The notes beneath the pieces are model-generated. The model did not search any database. It saw only the letters and a list, made by a program, of their open reading frames with translations, and had not been told where the DNA came from. From NCBI GenBank assembly GCA_037074705.1, contig CM073592.1, positions 27,872,629 through 27,936,628 of the forward strand: a DNA stretch of 64,000 bases. The letters are read 5' to 3'. The position numbers were made by a program, and so were the translations under genes. Source of the DNA: Zhengitettix transpicula. Taxonomy: Eukaryota; Arthropoda; Insecta; Orthoptera; Tetrigidae. Positions 1 through 12,317 of this stretch are shown in pieces (within the stretch, counting starts at the first letter, position 1; each line of letters begins with the position of its first letter).

Positions 1-139
1 TAATATTTAAGTTAAGTTTAAAAAATGGAATCTTATAATTCCTTTGTGAGAATATGTATTCCATTTAAATTTGAGGAATTTTAAGTGAGAAGTGTTCAGC
101 TGTTGGTTTTGTTAAGTATAACTGTTTCTCTTTACTTAG

Positions 140-303
140 GTGATGAGGATCATCGAGAACATCCGACCTGACCGACAAACTGTGATGTTCAGCGCAACAT
201 TTCCTCGCCAAATGGAGGCCCTGGCACGCCGAATCCTAAATAAGCCAGTGGAAGTCCAGGTAAGTTGCTCTATGGCACCTGACCACAAATAAACAATTTA
301 ACC

Positions 304-377
<74 letters not shown>

Positions 378-1423
378 CATACTTTTTTGCTCTATTTCCT
401 CAAACTGTTTGAACAATGCTGAAGTGGTGGAGTCCCAATGCCAGACCAGAAAATGTTCCAACCATTATATTAATTGATTCCTCTAAATGAAAGGCTGGCA
501 ATAACAAATAGAAAATTTTTAGAAAGAGGAAAAGAAATTGTTAAGTTTCATTCACATGGCGAATTTGAGTCCACTTTTCACTGGTTTTTGCACTCTGTGC
601 TAGGTTGGTGGTCGCAGTGTGGTTTGCCGTGAGGTTGAGCAACATGTGGTGGTCCTGGAAGAAGAACAGAAGTTCCTCAAGCTGTTGGAGCTGCTGGGCC
701 ATTTTCAGGGACAGGGAAGTGCTATTGTCTTTGTAGACAAACAGGAGAGTGCTGACTCTCTTCTGAAGGACCTGATGAAGGCATCATATGCATGCATGTC
801 TCTTCATGGGGGCATCGACCAATTTGACCGTGACTCTACCATCCTGGACTTCAAGTCGGGAAAGGTGAAGCTTTTGGTGGCAACATCTGTGGCAGCCCGA
901 GGTCTTGATGTAAAGCATCTAATCCTTGTTGTCAACTATGACTGCCCAAATCACTATGAGGACTATGTTCACCGCTGTGGCCGTACTGGAAGGTGTGTGA
1001 TACTGTGCAACTTGAGCTTATTTGCACATCGTGTACTTTAATCATTAGAGTATGATCAGTTAAAAAATATATATCATTTTACTTGTTAAAGTCATAGGCG
1101 TCCAGAACCTTCTAGTAATATAAGAATCAAAGTTGCTATGAAATATAACCTCAGTGCCCTAAATTCTACTGTTGATATTTTATGTAGGCATCAAATTCTT
1201 ATTATCTGAGTGCCCAGTGTTGCCCGAGATTTTATTTACCCCTGTTGTTAATGTAAGCCAAAAAATATTAATCCATAGGTGACATAGAACAAAAATACAC
1301 AATTTGAAAAAAACTTTTCATCGGGAGCATAAAAAAATTAGATAGTGAAGAAAAGCAGGGCATCTCCAGTAAAAAATACTTGGTTTGCATGCAAACACCC
1401 ATTATTAATATTATATATATATA

Positions 1424-1466
<43 letters not shown>

Positions 1467-4400
1467 ATATATATATATATATCTATATAATATTAGTAAG
1501 GATATGACATTGTCAAAAAATTTGCAATATTGGTATGGAAAGGAAAGAGAGATAGGTTGTGGCTTACCTGAAAGTGAAGTGTGATGTCGCCTTAAGGAAC
1601 TGAAGGTTGTTCTTCAAATTTTCGGAGCCTCTGAATATATATATATATATATATATTTTCTTGGAGAGCTAGATAATTGCATAATTGAAGTCATTCATTA
1701 TATTAAATGTAATTTCTATTACATTAAAACTTTTTTTCCCCAATATACACTTGGAGAGGGTGGTTATAACTTCCAAATAATTTGTTATAATAATATTGTT
1801 ATTTTATGTCGAAGATTAATTCAAATATAACTACAGAACAAATAAATTGTCGTCATCCTTGGATTCTGAAAAGTCAAATTTCACATTAAAATCACCCTCA
1901 ATTCATACAAATTATATCATTAACAAATTTAATTTATGGAAATGACAGTGGAATTAGTATTATATAACCACATAATGACAGTGAATTAATTATGTTTGTG
2001 AATAGTAGAGAAAGATATTAGCCATGGCTTACCTTGGTGTTAATATTGATTGCACTTGCTTTATAACTTTAAGAAATTTTCACCAAAAGAGATCTGTAGG
2101 CTGAAATGTTTTAAGGATTTACATATGTGGATGAATACAATCTTATTTTAATTATTACAACAAAGATATACAGTTACATTTATAATAGGCTTCCATTTAT
2201 GTTTTATTTCTATATTTACTGCAAGACACTTCACTTTGATGGTTTGAATCGTGTTGCACATATTTGTTAGAGATAAAAATTTTTATTATAGGAAATGACT
2301 CATTAACTGATATAGTGTAATAACTGTCAACATTTATTTATTTTATTGTAGGGCTGGGAACAAGGGATATGCCTACACATTCATTACTTCAGAACAGGAA
2401 CGCTATGCTGGAGACATTGTTCGGGCCTTTGAGCAGTCTCAGGTGCCAGTACCAGAACCCTTGCGCATCCTTTGGGACAGATATCGGGCAAAGCAGGCTG
2501 CTGTGAGTAGAGGACATGGGTCTCAAATTATGTTTATCTATTATTTGTGTAAGCATTTTTGCTTGTAGCTGAGTATGTTGCTTCAAAAGAGTTATATAGA
2601 TAATTGGTCAGTTGAAGAAATCTTTATTTCACAGTAGTAGTGGAAATAAATTCACTTCTTTGAGTTTCTTTACTGAAATAAGGAGTCAAAAACATAGGTA
2701 ATGGACAGTACTGTTGAACTTTAGTGCTTTTGCTTAGAGTAAGTTGGCACATTAACAGAAATGGCGAAATTGTTCGCCAGAGGCACTATTACAAGGGCGA
2801 GTTAGTGGTGTGTGGACTGTAGTAAATAAACAAATTCTTAAGTGATCACATCAATTCTGCATTTTCATTTGCAATCAATTATCATAATACAACAATTAAC
2901 CAGTACTATTGAGTGTTTAATAACATTTTATTTTTCTGTAATGTCTGTATTTTTATTCTTTATAAGGACTGCAAATTTATGGAATTTCAACATTTATTTT
3001 ATTTGATGAAAAAAATGTGTGCTTGGTGTTCCCACTCAAGTACAACTTAAGTGCCCTCTGCAATGGCTTTCTATGTGAATAAGGAAGCAGTACAGAGAAT
3101 CATCAAAACATTACAGTTTAATTGCTGTTGTTCCCTGTGGAAACCTAAGAAATCTAAACCAGAATAGCCTTCAAATTTTATATTATTTATTTGTGGGTAC
3201 TACAATAACAACACCATAGTTAAATTATAAAACAAAATTTAATGTATGGTACACATCAATGAGGCTATTATATTGCTAGTAGGGAAAACAAATTGATGCC
3301 CGTTCTCGTGGATTTCAAAGTATAATATGGTGTGTGAAAACTGTTTGAAATATATAGGCCATGAAGGTTGATCAAAATGCTGCACTACTTCATCATTTAG
3401 TGCCTTATATCTACAGGATCATTTTGATGATATATAGGTTCAGATGCTTTTGAACATATAAATTGTATGATAATAATTTTCAGAGTAGCTTAATATGTTT
3501 ATAATTAATTGAACTACAAGCCTGATTACCAGAAAATCATATGTTTGTAAAATAAAACTGTTCACATGGTATTTAAAGGTGATCATTTACACTCAGTATG
3601 CTCTGTAAACTACCTTGTTTGTATCTTACATCCTTACTGCCACTTAAATTGTTTTAGGGTGTGTTTATAAACTTTTATTTCTACCCCATTCAAAATAGTG
3701 TGTTCCTTTGTCTTCCAGGAAGGCAAGAAGGTCCACACGGGGGGTGGCTTCAGTGGCAAGGGTTTCAAATTTGACGAGGCCGAGGCAATGATGGTCAGTG
3801 AGAAGAAGAAATTCCAGAAGGCTGCACTAGGTATGTACTTTGTGTGTTGTTTTCCCATTTGCTAACTTTTTAACTAAAATGTCTATGACAAGGGTCTATT
3901 CATATTTTATACAGGGCTACAGGATTCTGATGATGAGGACTTGGAGAATGACATTGACCAGCAGATAGAAAACATGTTGGCACCCAAGCGCACAGTAAAG
4001 GAGATCAAGGCACCCATAGGTGGTATAAACCCAGCAACAGGTGGTAAGTCAAGCACACACATTTGAGAAACACTGTACAAAAGAGAAGGACTTCTAACCC
4101 ATAATATTTTTCAGTACTAGCTGGCATGGGACCAACTGCTACAGATAAACTGGAGCTTGCTAGGAGGTTGGCATCACGCATAAATATGGCTAAGAACCTG
4201 GGTGCAGAGGCAAAGGGGGCGACACAACAGGCAGCAGAAGCAATACTCAAGGGTGGTGGCTCACAGCCTCTTATCACGGTACGCTTATTTCCAGTGTTCT
4301 TCTTTGGCTCAATTTTTTTAATGGTTCAATTTATTTGCCTCTTTTAACTTACTTTGCTATGTTTTTTGTCCAAATCTGGACATTATTTCCTTTATTCTGA

Positions 4401-5985
4401 ATCAAATACCTATTGTTAAATTGACTATGCCAGTGCATTTTTATATGAATTTTTCTTAAAACTTTTAGTTGCTGTGACATACACATCTGCCAGTATACAT
4501 TACTACAAAATGTCACTAGTCTGAATGATCCATCTGTAGCTTTTTAGTCCACAAGTGTGGACCTTTCTGTTTGTGTTATAGGGTATCCTAGTTTTTATCA
4601 TTGCCCTTGACAGCAGAACATGATTGAACTGATGAGTGAGCTCTTTAAAGTTGGCCCTTTTCTATGATCATTTATTTCACGTTTGAATTCATCAATTTAC
4701 TTCTCTGTCATTTTTAGTGTTCAACAATTTTGTATTTTCTGATTTATTAAATAGCTAGTATGTGATATATTAGCTTGATTTGAAAAATAACAATTTCGAA
4801 ATTATACATTCTTACTCCCATCTCAGCCTGAAAAAGTAGTACTGCTGACATCTTCAAATTCCTTGTTATCTGCCCACAGAAATTTACTCTCAATCACGGT
4901 CATGTTTACCAACTTTATTTTTATTGCCTGCGTTCTACACTAGGTTTCCGAGAACAGATTCAATGTGTTTAATGTGATGTTTCTGTTGATTTGGTAACTG
5001 TCAAACTTGTTTTGGATTTTATACACTTCTTTCTTTTTTAAATCTGTGAAACTTGTAAATCTGTCAACTATTTTTTGTTAAACAAGTTATTTATTGAGCT
5101 AACAACAATGGTACTAAAGGGGCGTGTATCACATGGAAGAAAATAGTGATATGTAGAAATAACTGACGGTTATGATAACAGAGTGAATGGTCTAGAGAAA
5201 ATGATTGCAGTGAAATAACATCCCTAGACATTAATTTCTCTTGACTTTTATCTTTCATTTTCAGGCTAAGACTGTGGCAGAGCAACTGGCAGCAAAGTTG
5301 AACACTAAACTCAACTACCAACCCAAGGAGGAGGATGACAAGTCTGAAGAAGACCAAGTTGAGACTTTCCGCAAATATGAGGAGGAACTGGAGATCAACG
5401 ACTTCCCTCAGCAGGCACGTTGGAGGGTCACTTCAAAGGTATGACTATATTTCCAAGTTAACACACCAAATTGTGGAGATAATTTATTTTTTAGTTATTT
5501 TCCCATAAAGTGCCGAGTACTGTTGAGCATTCAGCTCAAATTGATTTCAGCTTATTCTGTAAACTGCATAAAAAAATGAAGATCTTTTTTCTCTCTGTTA
5601 GTGTAGTGTGCAGTTAACATGTAGAATGCAAGCCTGTCTGAATAACTGCTGCCAAAATTTAAAAATATTCATCTCCTGGATGTTTACAGGTTGTGTTGTT
5701 TATTTAAGGTATATTTATTTTATTAACATTTTGTGTTTGTAGGAGGCACTGGCACAGATCAGTGAGTACTCTGAGGCAGGCATCACTGTGAGGGGCACAT
5801 ATTACCCACAAGGCAAGTCAGCTCCTGAGGGTGAACGGAAGCTTTACCTGGCCATCGAAAGCACTAATGAGCTGGCAGTGTCCAAGGCCAAGATAGAGAT
5901 CACACGGCTCATAAAGGAGGAGCTACTAAAACTACAGAGTTCTGCACACCACCTCATGAACAAGGCCCGCTACAAAGTTCTGTGA
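140..5985 (+). CDS. DDX46: ATP-dependent RNA helicase DDX46/Prp5, C-terminal 493 codons (5' end outside window)
   Basis: Eight exons join in one frame: 140-259, 604-992, 2352-2502, 3719-3830, 3915-4043, 4115-4278, 5265-5438 and 5743-5985 (TGA 5983-5985). All introns are GT-AG. The first exon carries helicase motif III (FSAT). The second carries the RecA2 core: motif IV (IVFVDKQ), the SLHGGIDQ segment, motif V (TSVAARGLD) and motif VI (HRCGRTGR). After the helicase core come an acidic LQDSDDED stretch and the DDX46-specific C-terminal domain, with [14 protein letters not shown] and the ending ARYKVL. The order and near-identity to vertebrate DDX46 make the assignment firm. In known systems DDX46/Prp5 remodels U2 snRNP during branch-site recognition in the nucleus. 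Motif VI has Cys where HRAGRTGR is usual. Start codon, Q motif and motifs I and II lie upstream of the window; bases 1-139 are intron. Confidence 0.96.
306..373. repeat. (CA)n-(TA)n microsatellite in DDX46 intron
   Basis: About 17 CA units (306-340) run directly into about 16 TA units (341-373). It is intronic and noncoding; reading frames through it are artefacts. Confidence 0.95.
1410..1495. repeat. Imperfect (TA)n tract
   Basis: An AT dinucleotide run with a few TTT and CTA interruptions, in the DDX46 intron just upstream of a truncated copy of the repeat family described at 11931. The adjacency recurs with other copies of that family. Confidence 0.9.
1518..1640. repeat. Truncated copy of a dispersed inverted-repeat (MITE-like) family, flanked by (TA)n
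   Basis: The stretch starting TTGCAATATTGGTATGGAAA and running through GGCTTACCTGAAAGTGAAGTG to TTCGGAGCCTC matches the left arm and the AGGTTGTTCTT segment of the fuller copy at 11931-12193. The middle of the element, with the CTTCAGGAAG block, is missing. It lies in a DDX46 intron and is bounded by TA runs on both sides (1410-1495 and about 1635-1657). Confidence 0.75.
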
Positions 5986-6022
5986 GGCCCAAAAACTTAA
6001 ATATCTCAGAAAGAAGGGAAGA

Positions 6023-6033
6023 AATAAAATAAA
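6023..6033 (+). terminator. Overlapping poly(A) signals of DDX46
   Basis: Two overlapping AATAAA hexamers (6023-6028 and 6028-6033) lie about 40 bases after the DDX46 stop codon. A further AATAAA lies in the 6280-6300 region. The position fits a short 3' UTR. The cleavage site itself cannot be read from the sequence. Confidence 0.55.
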
Positions 6034-6049
6034 CCTATATTAACTGTAA

Positions 6050-9000
6050 AGAACCTCCATTACCTTGTAAAAATATTATGTGGATTACTGATTTGACAAT
6101 TTTCTGGAGCTTCTTTTTCTTGTGTTATATGGTCATTACCTAGAGAACTATTTATGTCAACATCTCAAAAGGATGTACCATGACAATAAGTTTTAAGTTG
6201 ATGGCTAATGAAGGAAAAATACATTCAATACAGACCTCATGATTGAGAACAGATACTTTCACAAAGGTCAAATGTAATGCCTTAAATAAACCAATAAAAA
6301 ATTACAAGTTGTGTGAATTAGGCCAAAACTCAATGTTAAGATGTTTAGCACAGGCAACATGTAAATCCATAAAGTGATAATTTGATCATATCCAGTTCCC
6401 TCTAAACGTTCTAATTCTGCTAAAAAAAATTATTAGAATCTTTGTATATGATTTTCATTTGTTTGCTCTCCTGTGATTGTTACATAAAACTACTATCCTT
6501 CCACTTATAACATTGGTTAGCTCCTGCAAAATAGATTTTCATATGTCCTTGATTTATCTGTAATTTTAGTTGACTCTCTTCCTCCTCTGGCTGCCTTAAA
6601 ATAATGTTTGGCAGGACCTTTACAGGCTAATTTTGATTGGGGGTTCTGTATTGAAATTTTTTTTTCTTGAGGTGTTATCTTTGCCCATCTTGGGTCTGGT
6701 CAACTCAAAAACTCTTAGTTTCCAGAATAATTAATGACAAGTTTGTTTCACAGTTAATATCATATTACAAAAATATTGAACAATATAATGAAACACCAAA
6801 AGTATGTTTATCTTAATATTAAAAACTAATCTCGGAAACATTTAAGAAATGGTGAGACTAAATATAAAAGAAGAGCAATAAAGAAAAAATCATGAATTAG
6901 TCTACCAAAAGACACTTTAATGACCTATTACTTTTACACAGAACGTTTGGATGATGAAATGGGTAACTCGTAACAAATATATTTGAACGCTCCAACAGAA
7001 ATTTGAATAGGATAATTTTTAATACTTACGGTCCACCCTAATGGGAAGAAGAAAACCTGAATTGTTCCATATCTGGCATCATTTAACCTTATTGTGAAGA
7101 GAAAATGTTTTAAAAATTAGGTAAGTGCATCGACATCTGATTAATCTCTCATTAGATAAAAAGAATTGATTGAAAAGATTAAGCTAGAACAATCACCAAA
7201 TTTCCTATATTTCATCAACCTTGCATTTACTGGGATATTTTGTGACCTGTAGGTCTAGATCATAAATTAGATAATTTGTTCACTTAACTTTGTAAGTTGA
7301 CACTATCTACATTCACACCTCACTCAAACTTTTATACTTATTGATGAAGTCATGGCATCTTTAGGTAAGAAATTTTGAAGATAAACATCGTTGTCATGCA
7401 TCAGTAAGCAGATTCCTGAAAACAAAGGTGAACATATCTGCAAATTATCCAGGACTAGCATGGTTCACAATGGACCTCAAAGAAAATCATTTTGTGATCC
7501 ACTTGTTATGTCACAGTAGTTGCTCTCTCTCCAATCGGTGGTTGCAGAGTTTTTATCCATTTAATATCACCGAAATATTCCATTGCAGTGTTTTTAAATC
7601 TGTTCCAATGAAGGTTGGCTTGTTACCCACACAGTTCTTTCCAATTGTTGGCTGGTCTATATTTATTGGAATGGGGTCCTTGCACTCTGCTTTAACAGGG
7701 TTCTAGCATTGGCAATATCTACTGCAGTCAAGACAAAACCAGGTTTGCCTGGTCATTTCCTTAGTATTTAAAAAATCGATCTTGTCCCCACCACAGATTT
7801 TTCTAGTCGTTGTAGACGTATGTGGCGCTGTTGAGCAACCTGCAGCATTTGTCCAATATACTTCTGACAAGTGGTTTTTAATCCACTGACAAAAAAAACA
7901 CAATTTAACGTAATACTTGGCACACACAATATTGATTTTAAAAAATACAAAGATTCCGAACCACATAAGAGGTTGGCTGTATAGTATTCTCGTGGTAGCC
8001 TTAGAAATTAAAAGTCAGAATCTTATCAGAAGGGATTCCTTGTTTCCAAATTACCATGGCATGGTATTATTCACCATCACACCAGTTCTTCCAGACATCA
8101 TGACACGAATAGTGAACATTTTTAACCAATCAAAACACAAAAGGGCTGGAATTAGCTACATTTTGGCTCCCTGGTATGATGGCACAGATTAATTTTGCAG
8201 AAACATGGTTTAATAAACAATTGACATGAATAAGAAAGATAGCCAATACAGACAAAAAGGTAATATAATAATAATGTAGGCTTTCCTGGTGTATTATTTT
8301 TATAAAAGATTCTCAATATAATAATACCACACATTGTTTCTGGGATCCTTGTCCCTTTCGTCAGCTCAAAACCTTTTGAGTGTTGTAAACTGACCAGTGC
8401 AGTTGTGTTTCTCTAGGCTCTTCTTAGCACCTGATGAAAGGGACAAGGAAATGTGTGGTATTTATATATCTTTTTCTGTCTGTATTGGCTGGCATTCTTA
8501 TTCATTATTTTCAATCAGACGTAATTTTTTTTATTTTAACAATTGACCTGGTTGAAAAATTGAGAATCTTTTATTAAAATAATACACCAGGAAAGCCTAC
8601 ATTATCTGAATAATTTTATTTTTCCCAACAGTTAACATTACTCGAGGCTAGTCATTGTTTGGGCATCCATGCTATCAATCAAACATTCTTTGTGAACCAA
8701 GTGATTTTAATGGTACAAGCAAATAAAAACCTCAATATTTAAAAGAATGATACGTTCTACATAATTTCAAGGAATTTGAACTAATTATTGCAGGCAGTAA
8801 GGTCTAGTCCACTCCCATATAAAAGGATTTTATATATACTGTAGTTGTCAAGCTACTGATTTGGTAATAGCATTTTCTTACAATTTAGAAACAGGTATCA
8901 AATAGATGGACATTTCAGCTTTCTTAGAACAATGTGTACATTTTTAATCATATTTAAAAATAATAAGAAACACCATTCCAAATTTGCTGAGCATTGTATA

Positions 9001-10307
9001 TAATGTATAAAGAATAAATTTAATAATTGTAGTATAAGTAGCAATGATACAGAAGCAACTTCTTGTTACAAACCAATAAAAACTTAATAAATAGGTACAT
9101 ATAAAGTGTAAATAAACTGCTGATGCACATGTGTGTATGTATGTATATATATAGTGTAATCAAACATGTAAATAACATGAGTATTTTAATATATATATAC
9201 AGCCATAACAAATAACAATAAAAATAAGTCACAAAAATGCCTGTAATGTGGAATTTAAAAATTCAATAATTATGATGAGTGAAATGTGTTTCACTATCAT
9301 ATTTATTAGAAAAGATCTACAACTTTGTTTTATTTCATCTATTCACTTAAATTACTTTCAAACTGGACAAAATGTAGACCATCCAAACCCTTTCCAAAGT
9401 AAAATAAACTTACCAAAAAGCACAAATGCAATATTTTCCCCACACAAACATTTTTGCTCATATTCTCTCCTAAAAATGAAAGCTACTATATTTTACATTA
9501 TACAGTTCTGACCCAGAAATTCGAGAGGGACAAAGTACTGCAACATTTTACCTTCACTTGTGTGGGACGGTATCACTTCCCTCTTACAGACATCAAAACT
9601 GGGAGGTGGCCTACAAGAGAGAAATAAGTGCATCACCTTCCATCACAGAAAAATTAAAAGGAACGCCTCTGTAGGAACAAGAAGCCGTACCAGCAGTCTT
9701 CCGGAAATATCACAACAAAAACGATGATGACCCTGTCTCCCATAGAGTCTAAACCAAAACACCCGAATAATCTTGAGCTTGTGGACACGTGCCCCTTAAG
9801 AAACTGGGCAACAGGGATTATTGAACAAAATGACAACATGTATACACGTAATTTAATTACAATTAAAATAAAATTTAACTGATTCTTTCATAAATCTCTA
9901 AATTCTTTGGCAAAGTGTGAGTGGAGGCCAGTAATGACGACAATCGAGATTTGATGCCCCAATAACTTGGAAGAAATTTGAAATCAGGACCTTTATTTTA
10001 GAAGTCCGTGATACTCAAATTTGAATATAAATTGACCAGATTTGTACACTTTCATGCAGCACAATTAGCCTTTACTGTGGAAAAGTGTGACTTGTATGCA
10101 CAGCAGGGTGAACTGTGTTATCAAAAATATTATATCTAGCTGCAACTCCGAATACCATGTCTATTCTTGCCTATGTTAGTTTTGTAGTATAATGTCACAA
10201 AACAATCGTATGCCTAATACACTTTGCCTCTCTATAAATGTTGCACAAGTCAATGTTCAGTTATGAGAGATGTAGTGGTAGAATTGTGTGGCGACATTCC
10301 AGGAGTG
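6050..10307. other. Convergent intergenic region between DDX46 and USP16/45-like gene
   Basis: No supported coding exon was found on either strand in these 4.2 kb. The two flanking genes end towards each other here. The region is AT-rich and contains the hairpin element at 8274-8604 and a short (TA)n at about 9140-9155. The part next to 10307 should be the 3' UTR of the USP gene. Open frames of up to 92 codons (for example 7428-7706) show no recognisable motif or splice context. Confidence 0.6.
8274..8604. mobile_element. MITE-like foldback element with about 45-bp terminal inverted repeats
   Basis: The left end (AATGTAGGCTTTCCTGGTGT..., then TATTATTTTTATAAAAGATTCTCAAT) is repeated in reverse complement at the right end (ATTGAGAATCTTTTATTA... 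then ACACCAGGAAAGCCTACATT). The interior also contains a second inverted pair built on ACCACACATT...CCTTGTCCCTTTCGTCAG against CTGATGAAAGGGACAAGG...ATGTGTGGT. A related fragment occurs at about 30165-30290. No coding capacity is visible, so this is a non-autonomous element. The superfamily was not determined. Confidence 0.75.
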
Positions 10308-10799
10308 TTACCAGATTCTCTCATAGAACAACAGGTAGGCCTGGCTCTTAAGGACTGTGTTTTCATCCACCTCCTTGACTCGGGCATCACTCACACAGTA
10401 CCATTTGCCGGGTGGAGGTTCAGATGCACCACCAGTGGCGAGGGAACCAGGTTCAGCATCTTCGGGCAGCTCCTGTATCTTCCTTAGAGAGCCCTGGGTA
10501 GGAGGTACAAACCGCCAACGGGGGTCACATTCCGTCAAGGGAGGACGCACCTGTACAAACATTTCACCAAATCATATGTACTGCTCCAAAAAGTTGTGTT
10601 ATTTGTTATCATTTCAGAATTTACACCAATTGCACAGGCATTAGCTTATAACTTTAAATGAACTTATCAAGTTTCAGAAAATATTGGCCACTTCTTTGAA
10701 GTAAGCTAACAAGATGATTAGCCTAGTTGGTGGGGTATAATGAGAAATTCAGGATTAATCACGTCAGAGATGGAGGTTAGTAATAGTAAAAACAAGCAG

Positions 10800-10852
<53 letters not shown>

Positions 10853-11870
10853 ATTAGGAGAATCCATTTAAGGAATTAATTCACATTCGAACTTGGATAG
10901 TGAGGAAGGATAGAAATAAATAGGAGAAATAGGAGGATTGCGCTTTATTTGAATTCATATGCTCGGGCGAAGAATTACGCACATAGAAAAGCATATGTTC
11001 AAAGCAGAGAGAAGGATGGAAGAAGAAGGAAAGACTGAAAATATTTGACCCAGGCGGGACTTGAACCCACGTATTCTGCTTAGTACACAGACGCCTTAAC
11101 CATCTCGGCCACCGGGTCAAGTTCCCGACCAGGCAAATATAGACAATCTTATTGTGGACAATTAATAGTTTTAGTGGAGGAATGGATAGAGTAGAGGGAA
11201 TGAAGTATTAGGAGCTTCCATTAAGGAATAAATACAATATTAGGAGAATCCATTTAAGGAATTAATTCACATTCGAACTTGGATAGTGAGGAAGGATAGA
11301 AATAAATAGGAGAAATAGGAGGATTGCGCTTTATTTGAATTCATATGCTCGGGCGAAGAATTACGCACATAGAAAAGCATATGTTCAAAGCAGAGAGAAG
11401 GATGGAAGAAGAAGGAAAGACTGAAAATATTTGACCCAGGCGGGACTTGAACCCACGTATTCTGCTTAGTACACAGACGCCTTAACCATCTCGGCCACCG
11501 GGTCAAGTTCCCGACCAGGCAAATATAGACAATCTTATTGTGGACAATTAATAGTTTTAGTGCTACTCTATCCATTCCTCCACTAAAACTATTAATTGTC
11601 CACAATAAGATTGTCTATATTTGCCTGGTCGGGAACTTGACCCGGTGGCCGAGATGGTTAAGGCGTCTGTGTACTAAGCAGAATACGTGGGTTCAAGTCC
11701 CGCCTGGGTCAAATATTTTCAGTCTTTCCTTCTTCTTCCATCCTTCTCTCTGCTTTGAACATATGCTTTTCTATGTGCGTAATTCTTCGCCCGAGCATAT
11801 GAATTCAAATAAAGCGCAATCCTCCTATTTCTCCTATTTATTTCTATCCTTCCTCACTATCCAAGTTCGA

Positions 11871-11932
<62 letters not shown>

Positions 11933-12223
11933 GCAATATTGGTATGGAAAGGAAAGAGAGATAGGTTGTGGCTTACCTGAAAGTGAAGTGTGGTGTCACC
12001 ATAAGGAACTCTCAGCCTCCTTCTTCAGGAAGGAGTGTTACACCATTCTGTGCACTGGCCAGTCCTTCCTGAAAAAGGAGACTGAGAGCCTCCAAAAATT
12101 TTAAGAACAACCTTCGGTCCCTATGGCTACACCGCACTTCACTTTCAGGTAAGCCACAACCTATCTCTCTATCCTTTCCATACCAATATTTTTGACAATG
12201 TCACATTCTCACTATTACAATTA

Positions 12224-12317
<94 letters not shown>

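Noticed and set aside
1345..1584. 79-codon plus-strand frame
   Set aside because: It is mostly translated (TA)n plus a fragment of a dispersed repeat inside a DDX46 intron.
11639..11710. Functional tRNA-Ser(ACU) gene
   Set aside because: The sequence is inside a repeated unit, lacks the long variable arm of tRNA-Ser, and occurs three times locally; a retroposon head fits better.
10848..11875. CRISPR-like or tandem-array organisation
   Set aside because: There are only three units, one inverted, with no regular spacers, in a eukaryotic intron.
11267..11930. 112- and 130-codon frames with identical peptides on opposite strands
   Set aside because: They are translations of the palindromic SINE-like arms and the TA tract, not a duplicated gene.
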